Shown here piece by piece: positions 17,956-27,472 of a stretch of 64,000 nt of DNA. Within the stretch, counting starts at the first letter, position 1, and every line of letters begins with the position of its first letter. This DNA is from Nocardioides carbamazepini. Lineage in GTDB: Bacteria > Actinomycetota > Actinomycetes > Propionibacteriales > Nocardioidaceae. The position numbers and the translations under genes are program-made. The DNA is taken from contig NZ_JAHTLF010000013.1 in assembly GCF_024614185.1 (NCBI RefSeq), positions 62,001 to 126,000 of the forward strand, in the 5' to 3' direction. Under the pieces are notes generated by a model. The model had not been told where the DNA came from. It ran no database searches and was given only the letters and a program-made list of their open reading frames with translations.

Positions 17956-18645
17956 CTAAGCCACAGGCTCCGCGGGGGGTAGGGAACGGGCCGTCCTCGA
18001 TACGAATTCCTCCGCTTTCGCCCGCACCTTGGGCAGCAGCCCGTCCACCACGAGCAGGTCGGGCAGGCGGCTCCGGTCGGTGTTGAGGGCGACGAACATG
18101 TCGCGGATGGTCCGCCCGTGGCCCGGTCGGTGCACCACCTCGATGGCGTCGCCGGGCGCGATCGTGCCCGTCTCGAGCACGCGCAGGTACGGGCCGGGCC
18201 GGGCTTCCGCCGTGAACCGCCTGACCCAGGCCCGCGGGTCGTAGCCGCTCTCCCCCATCCAGCCCTTGAAGTCGTTGCAGGGCGTGCGGACGTAGACCGC
18301 CTCGACGAGGATGCCGACGCCGGGCTCGCCGACCCGCAGCCGGGTGCCGATCTCCAGGTCGTTGACGTCGATGCCCTCGGTGGTCAGGTTCTCACCGAAC
18401 TGGCCGTCGCGGATCGGCATGCCGAGCTCCCGCTCCCAGAAGTCCAGGTCCTCACGAGCGTAGGCGTAGACAGCCTGGTCCGGGCCGCCGTGGTGCCGGG
18501 TGTCGGAGACCTGGTCGCCCTCGATCCCGAGCTCGCCGACGGCCACCGGCCCGGTCACGGGGCGCTTGTCGATCGAGGTGCGCCCGATGCCGGCCCACTC
18601 CTTGTCCCGCGGGAGGCCGACACTGACGGTGCGCACGAACTGCAT
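17956..18645 (-). CDS. MOSC-domain protein (YiiM-like)
   Basis: 229-residue cytosolic MOSC-domain protein, a molybdenum-cofactor-binding fold whose members detoxify N-hydroxylated compounds. It carries GIEGDQVSDTRHHGGPDQAVYAYA, GQFGENLTTEGID and RTPCNDFKGW, the latter holding the conserved Cys that ligates Mo in YiiM. Short YiiM-type rather than the longer mARC type. Electron partners are not next to it. Confidence 0.9.
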   Translation of the reverse strand: MQFVRTVSVGLPRDKEWAGIGRTSIDKRPVTGPVAVGELGIEGDQVSDTRHHGGPDQAVYAYAREDLDFWERELGMPIRDGQFGENLTTEGIDVNDLEIGTRLRVGEPGVGILVEAVYVRTPCNDFKGWMGESGYDPRAWVRRFTAEARPGPYLRVLETGTIAPGDAIEVVHRPGHGRTIRDMFVALNTDRSRLPDLLVVDGLLPKVRAKAEEFVSRTARSLPPAEPVA

Positions 18646-18668
18646 GCCTCGGAGGCTACCGTCGGGTC

Positions 18669-19730
18669 ATGGCCCGGCTCCTGCTGATCTCCGGCCTGGC
18701 GCTGGCGTCCGGGCTCGCCGGACTCGCCGGGTGCGGCGGGAACGACCGGCCGTCCCCGGACCGCCCGCCAACCAGGGTCGACCCCCCGCAGCCCTTCCCT
18801 GCCGCGTCGGCCGACGTGCCGGCCGGGTTCCGGGAGGTGCTCTGCCCGGACCTGCGCCGCGACGGCACCGGCCTGACCGTGCGCCTCGTGGTGCCGGTCG
18901 CGACCACGGGCGGGCAGCAGTCCGAGGACGGCTGCTCGTTCAGCCACGGCTCGGTGCGCAGCGTCGGCGTGCAGATCGGGCCGGAGCGGACACTGGCCGC
19001 CTTCCGCGCCCAGGAGCTCGATCCCTTCGAGGACATCGGTGGCGACGACGAGGTCAGCGACATCACCTACCGTGGCGACGCCCCCGGCCTCGACGGCAAG
19101 GCCGCCGAGGAGCTGACCTGGCGCGTCTACAACGACGGCCTCCCCTACTGGGAGGCTGCCATCCAGGTCGCCGGCGTCCGGCTGAGCTGGACCGTCCCGG
19201 ACGACAAGCCTCGCCGGCTGGACTCCTTCGACGTCGTCCGCCGCTCGGTCGCCGTGCTCCACGGGACCGGGTCACTGTGTCCCAGCTGGGGCGCTGCCGA
19301 CCGACCGTCCCTCACCTTCTCCCCGCCGAAGGAGGCCGGCTGGGTCGAGCGCGACGGCGACCGCTGCCGGATCTACCGCGAGGAGGCACCGACTCTGCTG
19401 GAGTACGGCGCCGTGGACCCCACGCCCGGCGACCTCGACACGCTGGCGGCGCAGGTCCGTCGGGATCCCGAGGTGGTGCGGGTCCGGCTCCGACGAGATG
19501 CCGGCCGGATCGACGGCGAGCCGGCCGACCTGCTGACCTGGGTGGTCGTGCGCACCGAGGAGACCGAGAGCTACGAGCCTCCGGGGACCTGGCGGATCGT
19601 GGCACTGCAGAGCGCGAGCGCACGGGTCGAGTGGGGCGCGACCCCGCAGTGGTGGCACGACGACCGATCGACGTACGACGACCTGGTGGCGTCGGTCCGG
19701 ATCAGTCCTGCACGGCCTTCGCCACCGTGA
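18669..19730 (+). CDS. Secreted lipoprotein, unknown function
   Basis: 353-residue predicted lipoprotein. Signal peptide MARLLLISGLALASG with lipobox LAGC, then a Pro/Arg-rich linker. The rest consists of two similar halves: CSFSHGSVRSVGVQIGPERT (about 90-110) and later DRCRIYREEAPTLLEYGAVD (about 235-255) both precede a beta-rich stretch ending in a conserved Leu-Thr-Trp (ELTWRVYND, DLLTWVVVRT), suggesting a duplicated domain. Two Cys in each half could form disulfides. It converges on and overlaps the kinase gene by 29 bases. Confidence 0.75.
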   Translation: MARLLLISGLALASGLAGLAGCGGNDRPSPDRPPTRVDPPQPFPAASADVPAGFREVLCPDLRRDGTGLTVRLVVPVATTGGQQSEDGCSFSHGSVRSVGVQIGPERTLAAFRAQELDPFEDIGGDDEVSDITYRGDAPGLDGKAAEELTWRVYNDGLPYWEAAIQVAGVRLSWTVPDDKPRRLDSFDVVRRSVAVLHGTGSLCPSWGAADRPSLTFSPPKEAGWVERDGDRCRIYREEAPTLLEYGAVDPTPGDLDTLAAQVRRDPEVVRVRLRRDAGRIDGEPADLLTWVVVRTEETESYEPPGTWRIVALQSASARVEWGATPQWWHDDRSTYDDLVASVRISPARPSPP

Positions 19731-20643
19731 TGCAGGCCGTGACGTGCTCCCGCTCGTCCGCGTCCAGCCGGCGATGGGCGCGCACGGCGTCCTCGTGGGC
19801 CCAGTGCGCGTTGAGCACCGAACGGATGACGACCCAGTCCCGGGCACGGTCCTCGTCGAAGCCGGCGGCATCGACGAGCGCGTGGAAGCGCCGGCGGACG
19901 CCGTCGCGGACGGACCCCGCCGCTCCGGGCGCGGCGTACTCCGCGAACCGGTCGCGCAGCATCGGCTCCAGCTCGTAGTGCGGGTCGCCGTTGGTCGGCT
20001 TCGGGTCGATGACCAGCCAGGTGTCCTCGCCGTCGCGCCGGCCGCGCAGCACGTTGCCGTAGTGGAGGTCGCCGTGGATGACCGCCGTCGCCGGCTCCGT
20101 GACCAGGTCTCGTCCCAGCGCGAGCGCCTGCTCGACCAGGCGCCGCGGGATCGGCACCTCCTGGGCATCGCGGGCGAGCGCCGCCAGCCACGTCTCGACG
20201 TACGACGCCTGCGCGCGCAGCTGCGGCATCGCGGCGACATGCAGGTCGGCGTAGCGGCTCGCGACCACCGCGCAGGCCTCCAGGTCCCAGCTCTCGGTGA
20301 GGTCCTCGCGATCCAGCCGCTCGAGCAGCAGTGCCCGGCGGCCCGGGTCGGCGCGGAGCAGCCGGACCGCGCCGCGTCCGCCCCACCGCTGGAGGGCGAG
20401 ATGCTCGTGCTCGGACTCGTCGTCGGGCAGCCCGACCTTGAGCGCGGCGAGTGTGCCGTCACCGGTCGTGACCGGGAGGACCAGGGAGCAGAAGCCGTGC
20501 CAGCTCGTGCCCTCGGGCGTCAGCTCCCAGTCGTCGAGGACCGACCGCGTGATCGCCGGGAGGCGGTCCAGCCAGGCCGCCCACTCGGGCCCGAGCGCAC
20601 GCTGGCCGTCGAGGTCGGCGGGGACCACGACGGAGGGAGGCAC
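19702..20643 (-). CDS. Aminoglycoside/hydroxyurea phosphotransferase family kinase (APH(6)-like)
   Basis: 313-residue kinase of the APH(6)/streptomycin-kinase group. The catalytic loop AVIHGDLHYGNVLRG (His-Gly-Asp and Asn) and the DFG-equivalent WLVIDPKPTNGDPHYELEPM are complete, and AALKVGLPDDESEHE holds the ATP-anchoring Lys. Enzymes of this family phosphorylate the 6-hydroxyl of streptomycin or hydroxyurea, but chromosomal relatives in soil actinobacteria often have unknown natural substrates. Its 3' end overlaps the lipoprotein gene on the other strand by 29 bases. Confidence 0.85.
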   Translation of the reverse strand: MPPSVVVPADLDGQRALGPEWAAWLDRLPAITRSVLDDWELTPEGTSWHGFCSLVLPVTTGDGTLAALKVGLPDDESEHEHLALQRWGGRGAVRLLRADPGRRALLLERLDREDLTESWDLEACAVVASRYADLHVAAMPQLRAQASYVETWLAALARDAQEVPIPRRLVEQALALGRDLVTEPATAVIHGDLHYGNVLRGRRDGEDTWLVIDPKPTNGDPHYELEPMLRDRFAEYAAPGAAGSVRDGVRRRFHALVDAAGFDEDRARDWVVIRSVLNAHWAHEDAVRAHRRLDADEREHVTACITVAKAVQD

Positions 20644-20688
20644 GCAGTCATCCCAGCAGAGCGGGCCAACCCGGCTGCCGTGGGACGG

Positions 20689-22572
20689 CTACTTCTTGGG
20701 CTTGTCGCCCGCCGGGCCGCTGGTCGCGAGCGCGGCGACGAAGGCCTCCTGCGGCACCTCGACCCGGCCGACCATCTTCATCCGCTTCTTGCCTTCCTTC
20801 TGCTTCTCGAGCAGCTTCCGCTTGCGGGTGATGTCACCGCCGTAGCACTTGGCGAGGACGTCCTTGCGGATGGCGCGGATGTTCTCGCGCGCGATCACCC
20901 GGGCGCCGATGGCGGCCTGGATCGGCACCTCGAACTGCTGGCGCGGGATGAGCTCCTTGAGCTTGCCGGCCATCATCACGCCGTAGGAGTAGGCGGCGTC
21001 CTTGTGGACGATCGCGGAGAACGCGTCGACCGGCTCGCCCTGCAGCAGGATGTCGACCTTCACCAGGTCGGCGGCCTGGTCGCCGGAGCGCTCGTAGTCG
21101 AGGCTGGCGTAGCCCTTGGTGCGGCTCTTGAGCTGGTCGAAGAAGTCGAAGACGATGTCGCCCATCGGCAGCGTGTAGCGCATCTCGACGCGGTCCGCGG
21201 AGAGGTAGTCCATCCCCTGCAGGTTGCCGCGCTTCTCCTGGCACAGCTCCATGATCGCGCCGATGTAGTCCGACGGGCTGAGGATCGTGGCGCGCACGAC
21301 GGGCTCGCGCACCTCGGCGACCTTCCCGTCGGGGTACTCGCTCGGGTTGGTCACCTCGAGGACCTTGCCGTCCTCCATGTGCACCTCGTAGACCACGTTG
21401 GGCGCGGTCGAGATGAGGTCGAGGTTGAACTCGCGCTCGAGGCGGTCGCGGGTGATCTCCATGTGGAGCAGGCCGAGGAAGCCGATCCGGAAGCCGAAGC
21501 CGAGCGCGCCGGAGGTCTCCGGCTCGTAGGTGAGGGCGGCGTCGTTGAGCTGGAGCTTCTCCAGCGCGTCGCGCAGCACCGGGTAGTCGTCGCCGTCGAT
21601 CGGGTAGAGACCGGCGTAGACCATCGGGTTCGGGTGCTCGTAGCCACCGAGGGACTCGGTCGCGCCGTGGTGCTGGGAGGTGACGGTGTCACCGACCCGC
21701 GACTGGCGGACGTCCTTCACCCCGGTGATGAGGTAGCCGACCTCGCCGACGCCGATCTCGCCCGTCTTGACGGGCTCCGGGCTGATCACGCCGACCTCGA
21801 GCATCTCGTGCACGGCGTTGGTCGACATCATCTTGATCCGGTCGCGGTGGCTCAGCTTGCCGTCGACGACGCGGACATAGGTGACCACGCCGCGGTAGGT
21901 GTCGTAGACGGAGTCGAAGATGAGGGCGCGCGCCGGGGCGTCCGGGTCACCGACCGGCGGCGGGGTCTGCTTGACGATCTCGTTGAGGACCGTCTCCACG
22001 CCGAGGCCGGTCTTGGCGCTCACCCGGAGCACGTCGTCGGGGTCGCAGCCGACGATGCCGGCCAGCTCCTCGGCGTACTTGTCCGGGTCGGCGCTGGGCA
22101 GGTCGATCTTGTTGAGCACCGGGATGATGTGGAGGTCCGCGCCCATGGCGAGGTAGAGGTTCGCCAGCGTCTGCGCCTCGATGCCCTGGGCGGCGTCGAC
22201 GAGCAGGATCGCCGCCTCGCAGGCCTGCAGCGAGCGGGACACCTCGTAGGTGAAGTCGACGTGGCCCGGGGTGTCGATCATGTTGAGGACGTAGCTGCCG
22301 GGCTCCGCGCCCTCCTCGTTGCCCTCCGCGACCGTCCACGGCATGCGCACGGCCTGCGACTTGATCGTGATGCCGCGCTCGCGCTCGATGTCCATCCGGT
22401 CGAGGTACTGGGCGCGCGCAGCGCGCGCGTCGACCACGCCGGTCAGCTGCAGCATCCGGTCAGCGAGGGTCGACTTGCCGTGGTCGATGTGCGCGATGAT
22501 GCAGAAGTTGCGGATGATCGCGGGGTCGGTGTGACCCGGCTTCGGGGCGGAGGCTGGCATGGTGCCGCCCAT
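20689..22572 (-). CDS. lepA: Elongation factor 4 (LepA)
   Basis: Ribosome-associated translational GTPase, 627 residues. G1 [15 protein letters not shown]2 region [16 protein letters not shown]3 DTPGHVDF and G4 [10 protein letters not shown] are intact. The EF4-specific C-terminal domain ends RKKL-like with [19 protein letters not shown]. The short N-terminal extension ([16 protein letters not shown]) is usual in actinobacteria. It lies upstream of the hemW block in the conserved backbone order, and is divergent from the next kinase gene. Confidence 0.97.
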   Translation of the reverse strand: MGGTMPASAPKPGHTDPAIIRNFCIIAHIDHGKSTLADRMLQLTGVVDARAARAQYLDRMDIERERGITIKSQAVRMPWTVAEGNEEGAEPGSYVLNMIDTPGHVDFTYEVSRSLQACEAAILLVDAAQGIEAQTLANLYLAMGADLHIIPVLNKIDLPSADPDKYAEELAGIVGCDPDDVLRVSAKTGLGVETVLNEIVKQTPPPVGDPDAPARALIFDSVYDTYRGVVTYVRVVDGKLSHRDRIKMMSTNAVHEMLEVGVISPEPVKTGEIGVGEVGYLITGVKDVRQSRVGDTVTSQHHGATESLGGYEHPNPMVYAGLYPIDGDDYPVLRDALEKLQLNDAALTYEPETSGALGFGFRIGFLGLLHMEITRDRLEREFNLDLISTAPNVVYEVHMEDGKVLEVTNPSEYPDGKVAEVREPVVRATILSPSDYIGAIMELCQEKRGNLQGMDYLSADRVEMRYTLPMGDIVFDFFDQLKSRTKGYASLDYERSGDQAADLVKVDILLQGEPVDAFSAIVHKDAAYSYGVMMAGKLKELIPRQQFEVPIQAAIGARVIARENIRAIRKDVLAKCYGGDITRKRKLLEKQKEGKKRMKMVGRVEVPQEAFVAALATSGPAGDKPKK

Positions 22573-22643
22573 TGTCCCGGATGCCGCTCCGGTTCGCTAA
22601 ACCCGGAGCCGAACCGCTACGGACCGGCCATGGCCGGTCAGCG

Positions 22644-23585
22644 ATGATGGGCCGCGTGTTCCCCACCGTCATCCCCCACGGCCGGACCGCCCGGCGCCTG
22701 GCCTGGTCGCACCTGCCGCCGCTGGTCCGTCGCGCGGTCGAGCAGCGCCTCGGCACCCCCGTCGTGGAGGCCGTGTCCCAGGACGGCGGGTTCACGCCTG
22801 GATTCGCTTCGGTGCTCACCGGCACCGATGGCACCCGGGTGTTCGTGAAGGCAGCCTCCATCAAGGCCCAGCGGGTGTTCGCCGACGCCTATCGCGAGGA
22901 GGCACGCAAGCTCGCTGCCCTGCCCGCCGGCGTGCCTGCGCCGGCGCTGCTGTGGACCGAGGAGGTCGCCGACTGGTTCCTGCTCGCCACCGAGTACGTC
23001 GACGCCCGCGCTCCCCACCGCCCGTGGCGTGCCGAGGACCTGGCCGCCGCCTCGGCGATGGCCGTCGCCATGGCGGGCGTCCTGACCCCCGCTCCCGCCG
23101 CGCTCGACAGCGCGGTCGAGGAGTTCGCCTCCTGGCCGGCGCTGTGGGACCGGATCGCCCACCCGCGCGCAGCCGAGATCCGGGCGCTCGCCGACAGGTA
23201 CGCCGAGGTGGTCGCCGGCGACACCCTCGTCCACACCGACATCCGCGACGACAACATCCTGGTTCGCCCCGACGGCACCGCCCTGCTGTGCGACTGGAAC
23301 TGGCCGATCGTCGGCGCCGCCTGGCTCGACTCCCTGCTGCTGCTCGTCGGCCCGCGGGGCGACGGACTCGACGTCGACGCCCACATCGCGGACCACCCGC
23401 TGCTCGCGACGGTCCCCGCCGAGGACGTCGACGTCTTCCTCGCCCTGATCCTCGGCTACTTCACCACCTGTGCCGACCAGCCGGTCCCGCCCACGTCGCC
23501 GCACCTGCGCGCCGCCCAGGCCTGGCAGCGCGACGTGATCGACCACTGGCTGGCCGAGCGGCGCGGCTGGTCGGACGAGCGCTGA
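22644..23585 (+). CDS. Phosphotransferase family protein (APH/choline-kinase fold)
   Basis: 313-residue small-molecule kinase with an APH fold, substrate unknown. Start ATG 22644; ATG 22647 or GTG 22656 (VFPTVIPHG) are possible, while further upstream codons lie in the lepA promoter. The protein has RVFVKAASIKAQ (ATP Lys), LVHTDIRDDNILVRPD (catalytic Asp and Asn) and ALLCDWNWPIVGAAW (Mg-binding Asp). It is a different branch from the APH(6)-like gene 2 kb away. It is followed by the rpsT promoter. Confidence 0.85.
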   Translation: MMGRVFPTVIPHGRTARRLAWSHLPPLVRRAVEQRLGTPVVEAVSQDGGFTPGFASVLTGTDGTRVFVKAASIKAQRVFADAYREEARKLAALPAGVPAPALLWTEEVADWFLLATEYVDARAPHRPWRAEDLAAASAMAVAMAGVLTPAPAALDSAVEEFASWPALWDRIAHPRAAEIRALADRYAEVVAGDTLVHTDIRDDNILVRPDGTALLCDWNWPIVGAAWLDSLLLLVGPRGDGLDVDAHIADHPLLATVPAEDVDVFLALILGYFTTCADQPVPPTSPHLRAAQAWQRDVIDHWLAERRGWSDER

Positions 23586-23586
23586 T

Positions 23587-23616
23587 TTGGGCGCGATGTC
23601 GACCCGCTGTTAGCCT
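23587..23616 (+). promoter_or_regulatory. Candidate rpsT promoter
   Basis: TTGGGC at 23587-23592 and TAGCCT at 23611-23616 are separated by 18 bases, immediately after the kinase stop. It would leave a 5' leader of about 125 bases before the GTG at 23748, which would be long enough for S20 autoregulation, but no known structure is visible. Confidence 0.4.
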
Positions 23617-23657
23617 TGCTGGTCGCGTCTCCGCGTTCCCGCCTGCCCGTCCTCCGC

Positions 23658-25001
23658 TCACCGAGCCGGGTGGTCAGGACCAGGGCGACCGAGGCGCGCT
23701 CCGGACCAGAACCAGCATCCCCACACCTGACACAGAGACGAGTACCCGTGGCGAACATCAAGAGCCAGATCAAGCGCAACAAGCAGAACGAGAAGCGTCA
23801 CGAGCGCAACAAGGCCGTCAAGTCCGGCCTCAAGACCGCGATCCGCAAGTTCCGCGAGGCCGCCGAGGCCGGCGACAAGGACGGCGCTGCCAGCCTGGCC
23901 CGCGAGGCCGGCAAGAAGCTCGACAAGGCTGCCTCCAAGGGCGTCATCCACAAGAACCAGGCCGCGAACCGCAAGTCGTCGATCGCGAAGCAGGCCGCCT
24001 CTCTCTGAGACCACCCAGCTGGCTCCGGTCCTGAGCCCCGGTTGAGTCGTCACCGTGAGCACGAGCCGCTCCAGGGCGTACGACGCATCGCTGGCGGCAC
24101 CCTTGATGTCGGCATCGGCCTGGGCGACCGCGCGGATCGCCCGCGCCAGTCCGGCATCGGTCCAGCCCCGGGCCTGGTCGCGCAGCGAGCGCAGCTTCCA
24201 CGGTGGCACGCCGACCTCGCGCGCCAGGTCCGCGTCGCGCATCCCGCGCGGGGCACTGACCAGCCGTGCCAGGCCGCGGGCGCTGCCCGCGAAGGCGGAG
24301 GTGATCAGCACGGCCGCCGTACCGGAGTCGAGCGCCCAGCGCAGCTCCTCCAGAGCGGCCCGGTCGCGTCCGGCGAAGGCGGCGTCGGCGACCGCGAAGG
24401 ACTTCGCCTCGGCCCGGCCACCGAAGTAGCGACGGACCTGTGCCTCGCTGATCCGCTCTCCCGGGAAGTCGCTGGTCAGCTGGTGGGCGGCGCCGGCCAG
24501 GGAGCGCAGGTCACGCCCGATCGACTCGATCAGCGCGTCCGCGGCCTCGCGGTCGATCCCGGCGCCGAGTCGCCGAACCTCGCCGGCCACGAATCCCGGG
24601 TAGTCGGACGCCCTGAGCTCCTCGGACTTGTGCTCGGTGACCGCCGGCAGCTTGCGCAGCTTGGTCAGCACGCCGCTGCCCTTCTGGCCGCCGCCGTGGA
24701 CGAGGACCAGGGCGACGTCCTCGACCGGCGCGCCGGCGTACGCCAGCACGCCGTCGACCGACTCGTCGGGCAGGTTCTCGAGGCCCCGGACCACGACGCA
24801 GCGCACCGCGGAGAACAGCGACGGCGCCGCCATCTCCCCGAGCGTAGCGAGGGTCAGCTCGGCCGCTGAGCTGTCGGCGAACTCGGCCTCGGGGTCGTGT
24901 CCGCGCACCGCCGCCTTGACGTCGTCGACGGTCCGGGCGCCGAGGAACTCCTCCTTGCCGGTGACCAGGATGACCCGACCCAGCACGTCCTCGGCCCGCA
25001 T
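23658..25001 (-). CDS. holA: DNA polymerase III delta subunit (HolA) with a C-terminal read-through antisense to rpsT
   Basis: Clamp-loader delta subunit that opens the beta clamp. ATG 25001 begins [20 protein letters not shown], the usual N terminus. The family body is present to about residue 320 ([29 protein letters not shown]), the normal length. No stop follows there: the frame stays open for about 125 more codons through the complementary strand of rpsT to the stop at 23658, giving 447 residues with a Leu/Val/Gly-rich tail of no family resemblance. Either the tail is real, or a late frameshift removed the stop. It is downstream of comEC, in the usual order comEA-comEC-holA. Confidence 0.8.
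   Translation of the reverse strand: MRAEDVLGRVILVTGKEEFLGARTVDDVKAAVRGHDPEAEFADSSAAELTLATLGEMAAPSLFSAVRCVVVRGLENLPDESVDGVLAYAGAPVEDVALVLVHGGGQKGSGVLTKLRKLPAVTEHKSEELRASDYPGFVAGEVRRLGAGIDREAADALIESIGRDLRSLAGAAHQLTSDFPGERISEAQVRRYFGGRAEAKSFAVADAAFAGRDRAALEELRWALDSGTAAVLITSAFAGSARGLARLVSAPRGMRDADLAREVGVPPWKLRSLRDQARGWTDAGLARAIRAVAQADADIKGAASDASYALERLVLTVTTQPGLRTGASWVVSERGGLLRDRRLAVRGLVLVDDALGGSLVELLAGLAGQAGSAVLVAGLGGLAELADRGLEAGLDGLVALVTLLVLLVALDLALDVRHGYSSLCQVWGCWFWSGARLGRPGPDHPAR
23748..24008 (+). CDS. rpsT: 30S ribosomal protein S20
   Basis: 86-residue primary 16S rRNA-binding protein. GTG 23748 ([20 protein letters not shown]) is the family start; the open frame upstream is leader. It is rich in Lys and Arg, with [20 protein letters not shown] and [19 protein letters not shown] characteristic of S20. 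Convergent with holA, as in other actinobacteria, but here fully inside the open holA frame on the opposite strand. Confidence 0.98.
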   Translation: MANIKSQIKRNKQNEKRHERNKAVKSGLKTAIRKFREAAEAGDKDGAASLAREAGKKLDKAASKGVIHKNQAANRKSSIAKQAASL

Positions 25002-25072
25002 GCGACCACCTTCCCACACCGTTGCGACACGGGTCTCGCCACCTCGCCTCCCCGCAGCGAGGGTCGGTCCCG

Positions 25073-27472
25073 TCAGCGTCGGGTGACCGTGTGGAGCCCG
25101 TCGGCACCGCCGGCCACCACCGCGACGTCGCCGTCGCGATCGGTCCGCAGGACCCGGGCGCCGGCGGCCTCCAGGCCGCGCACGACCACCGACGACGGAT
25201 GGCCGTAGTCGTTGTCCGCCCCGACGGAGACCAGTGCGACCTCCGGGCGCAGCCCGACCAGCCACGCGAGGTCCTGGTGGGAGCTGCCATGGTGCGGGAC
25301 CTTGAGCACGTCGATGTCCAGCTCCCGCACCAAGGACGCCACCTCCGCCTGTCCGGGCGGCTCCAGGTCGCCGGTGAGCAGCATCCGCACGCCGGCCACC
25401 TCGACCAGGAGCACCACACTCGCGTCGTTGGCGGTGCTGCCGTCGCCGGGGCCGTCGACCGTCGCCGGCAGGTCCGGGTGGAGCACCTGCACGACCACGT
25501 CCCCGATGCGCCGCGTCACACCGTAGGGCGCCACCGCCACCGGGACGCCCGCCTCGTCCGCCGCCCGCCGGACCAGGTCGACGCCACCCGCCGGATCGGC
25601 CAGCGCCGTGGTCTCGACCCCGTCCACCCGGCGGCCGTCGAGGACCCCGGCCAGGCCGTCGACGTGGTCGGCATGGAAGTGGGTGAGCACGGCCAGCGGC
25701 ACCCGCTCGACGCCCAGCCCGTCGAGACAGTCGTCGACCGCCCGTGGCTCGGGACCGGCGTCGACCACGATCGCCGTCCGCCTCCCGACCGACACGGCCA
25801 GCGCGTCACCCTGGCCGACGTCGCACGCGACGAGGACCCAGCCGGGCGGCGGCCAGCCACCCGTCACCGTCGACCAGAGCCGGCCCGGCACACCGAGAAC
25901 GACCAGGAGCAGCAGGACGGCCAGGAGCGCCCCCGCCGTGCGGGACCGCACGAGCCGCGGCAGTACGACACCGACCGCCAGGCAGATCAGCGCCAGCACA
26001 CCGACCGCGAGCGCACCGCTCCCCCAGTCGAGGGCGGCGCCGGGCAGGTCGGCGGCGTGCTCGGCGACGGCGATGATCCAGCCCACGCACCATCCGGCCG
26101 CGGTGCCGCACAGCCGGCCCGCCCACGGCCAGACGAGACCGACCAGTCCGCCGACCAGCCCGAGCACCGTGGCCGGCCCGACCGCCGGCCCGGCCAGCAG
26201 GTTGGCACCGATCGCCACCAGGCTCACCTCGCCGGACAGGCCGGCGATCACCGGGGTGCAGGCCAGCTGGGCGGCCGTCGGCACCGCGACCGCCTCCGCC
26301 AGGCCTCGCGGCAGCCAGCGGGCGAGCGCCCGCGCCAGCGGTGGACCGAGCAGCACGATCCCCGCGGTGGCGAGCACCGACAGGGCGAACCCGGCGGCGA
26401 CCGCGAGACCGGGCTGGACCAGCACCAGGCCGGCCACGGCGACTCCCAGGGCCCGCAGCCCACGGCGCCGTCCGTCCGGGCCGAACGCGAACAGCCCGAC
26501 CGTCCCCATCACCGCTGCCCGGAGCACACTCGGCTCGGTGCGGGCAAGCAGCACGAACCCGGCGATGCCCGCCAGACCGACCACGGTCAGCCAGCGCCGG
26601 CGGACCCCCAGCGCCCGGGCGAGCAGCAACAGCGAGCCGACCACGAGAGTCAGGTTGGTGCCGCTCACCGCCGTCAGGTGGGTGAGACCGGTGGTCCGGA
26701 AGTCCTGCTCCACCTCCTCCGGCAGCCCGGCGTCGTCGCCGTCCACGAGCGCCGGGACCAGACCCGCCTGGTCGGGTGGTCGGTGCTCCACCGCGCGCCG
26801 GATCGAGGCACGGACGGCCGCCGAGGCACGCCACCAGACATCGGGGCCGCGGATCCGGACCGGGGCGCGGGCGCCGACGAGCAGCGCCACGGTCCCGGGA
26901 TCGTCCGAGGCGGCGAGACGCCCCTCGGCGAGCACCCGCTCGCCGAGGCCGATCCGGGTCCAGCCCGGGTCACCGATGACCACGATCGCGCCGCCGGTGC
27001 GCAGGCGATGACCGCGCGCGGTCACCTCTCGCACCCGGATCCGGACCACCGCCTGGGGGCCGGAGCGCCCCTCGATCGCGCGCGGGTCGGACGCCACCGT
27101 CCCGACGATGTCGGCCGTGGCGCGCTCGGCCGCGAGATCGTGGAGCGGCGACCCGCGGACCGCGTCGTGGCGCAGCACGGTGCCGGTGACGGCCGCCGTG
27201 GCGACGAGCAGCGCGGCGCCGGCCAGTCTCACGACACCGGGCGACAGTCGGCCCGCGAGCACTCCGACGACGCCGACCAGGAGGGCGACCCCGGCGTAGG
27301 CGGTGGCGCCGACACCCTGCGCGGCGATGCCGCCCAGCCAGGCTGCCGCGCCCAGCGCTGGCATCCGCAGGTCCGGCATCCGCAGATCCGGGCTCCGCAG
27401 GACCGGAGTGGGTTCCTTGCCGGTCCGCGCGGACTCGACGATCGCGGCGGGAGCCGGCGCCACCTCGATCAC
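25073..27472 (-). CDS. comEC: ComEC/Rec2 DNA-uptake channel protein
   Basis: 799-residue polytopic membrane protein with the three usual parts: an N-terminal region with membrane helices and a DUF4131-type OB fold, the competence core (about 230-480; GLTHLTAVSGTNLTLVVGSL is the family signature), and a C-terminal MBL-like domain with VLTHFHADHVDGLAG and VLKVPHHGSSHQD. It would transport single-stranded DNA across the membrane. GTG 27472 overlaps comEA's stop by GTGA. The N terminus holds a small repeated block, RSPDLRMPDLRMP. Confidence 0.93.
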   Translation of the reverse strand: MIEVAPAPAAIVESARTGKEPTPVLRSPDLRMPDLRMPALGAAAWLGGIAAQGVGATAYAGVALLVGVVGVLAGRLSPGVVRLAGAALLVATAAVTGTVLRHDAVRGSPLHDLAAERATADIVGTVASDPRAIEGRSGPQAVVRIRVREVTARGHRLRTGGAIVVIGDPGWTRIGLGERVLAEGRLAASDDPGTVALLVGARAPVRIRGPDVWWRASAAVRASIRRAVEHRPPDQAGLVPALVDGDDAGLPEEVEQDFRTTGLTHLTAVSGTNLTLVVGSLLLLARALGVRRRWLTVVGLAGIAGFVLLARTEPSVLRAAVMGTVGLFAFGPDGRRRGLRALGVAVAGLVLVQPGLAVAAGFALSVLATAGIVLLGPPLARALARWLPRGLAEAVAVPTAAQLACTPVIAGLSGEVSLVAIGANLLAGPAVGPATVLGLVGGLVGLVWPWAGRLCGTAAGWCVGWIIAVAEHAADLPGAALDWGSGALAVGVLALICLAVGVVLPRLVRSRTAGALLAVLLLLVVLGVPGRLWSTVTGGWPPPGWVLVACDVGQGDALAVSVGRRTAIVVDAGPEPRAVDDCLDGLGVERVPLAVLTHFHADHVDGLAGVLDGRRVDGVETTALADPAGGVDLVRRAADEAGVPVAVAPYGVTRRIGDVVVQVLHPDLPATVDGPGDGSTANDASVVLLVEVAGVRMLLTGDLEPPGQAEVASLVRELDIDVLKVPHHGSSHQDLAWLVGLRPEVALVSVGADNDYGHPSSVVVRGLEAAGARVLRTDRDGDVAVVAGGADGLHTVTRR

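Noticed and set aside
19702..20643. Aminoglycoside-kinase-like gene as an acquired resistance determinant
   Set aside because: No mobile element flanks it and codon use matches the neighbours; more likely an intrinsic kinase of unknown substrate.
15926..22647. Very long plus-strand open frames opposite the acyl-CoA ligase and lepA (up to about 967 codons)
   Set aside because: Antisense to genes with intact catalytic motifs, with the compositional bias of third-position-GC shadows.
27361..27400. Repeated CCGCAGGTCCGG-like motif near the comEC start
   Set aside because: Encodes the short RSPDLRMPDLRMP block; no sign of regulation or mobility.
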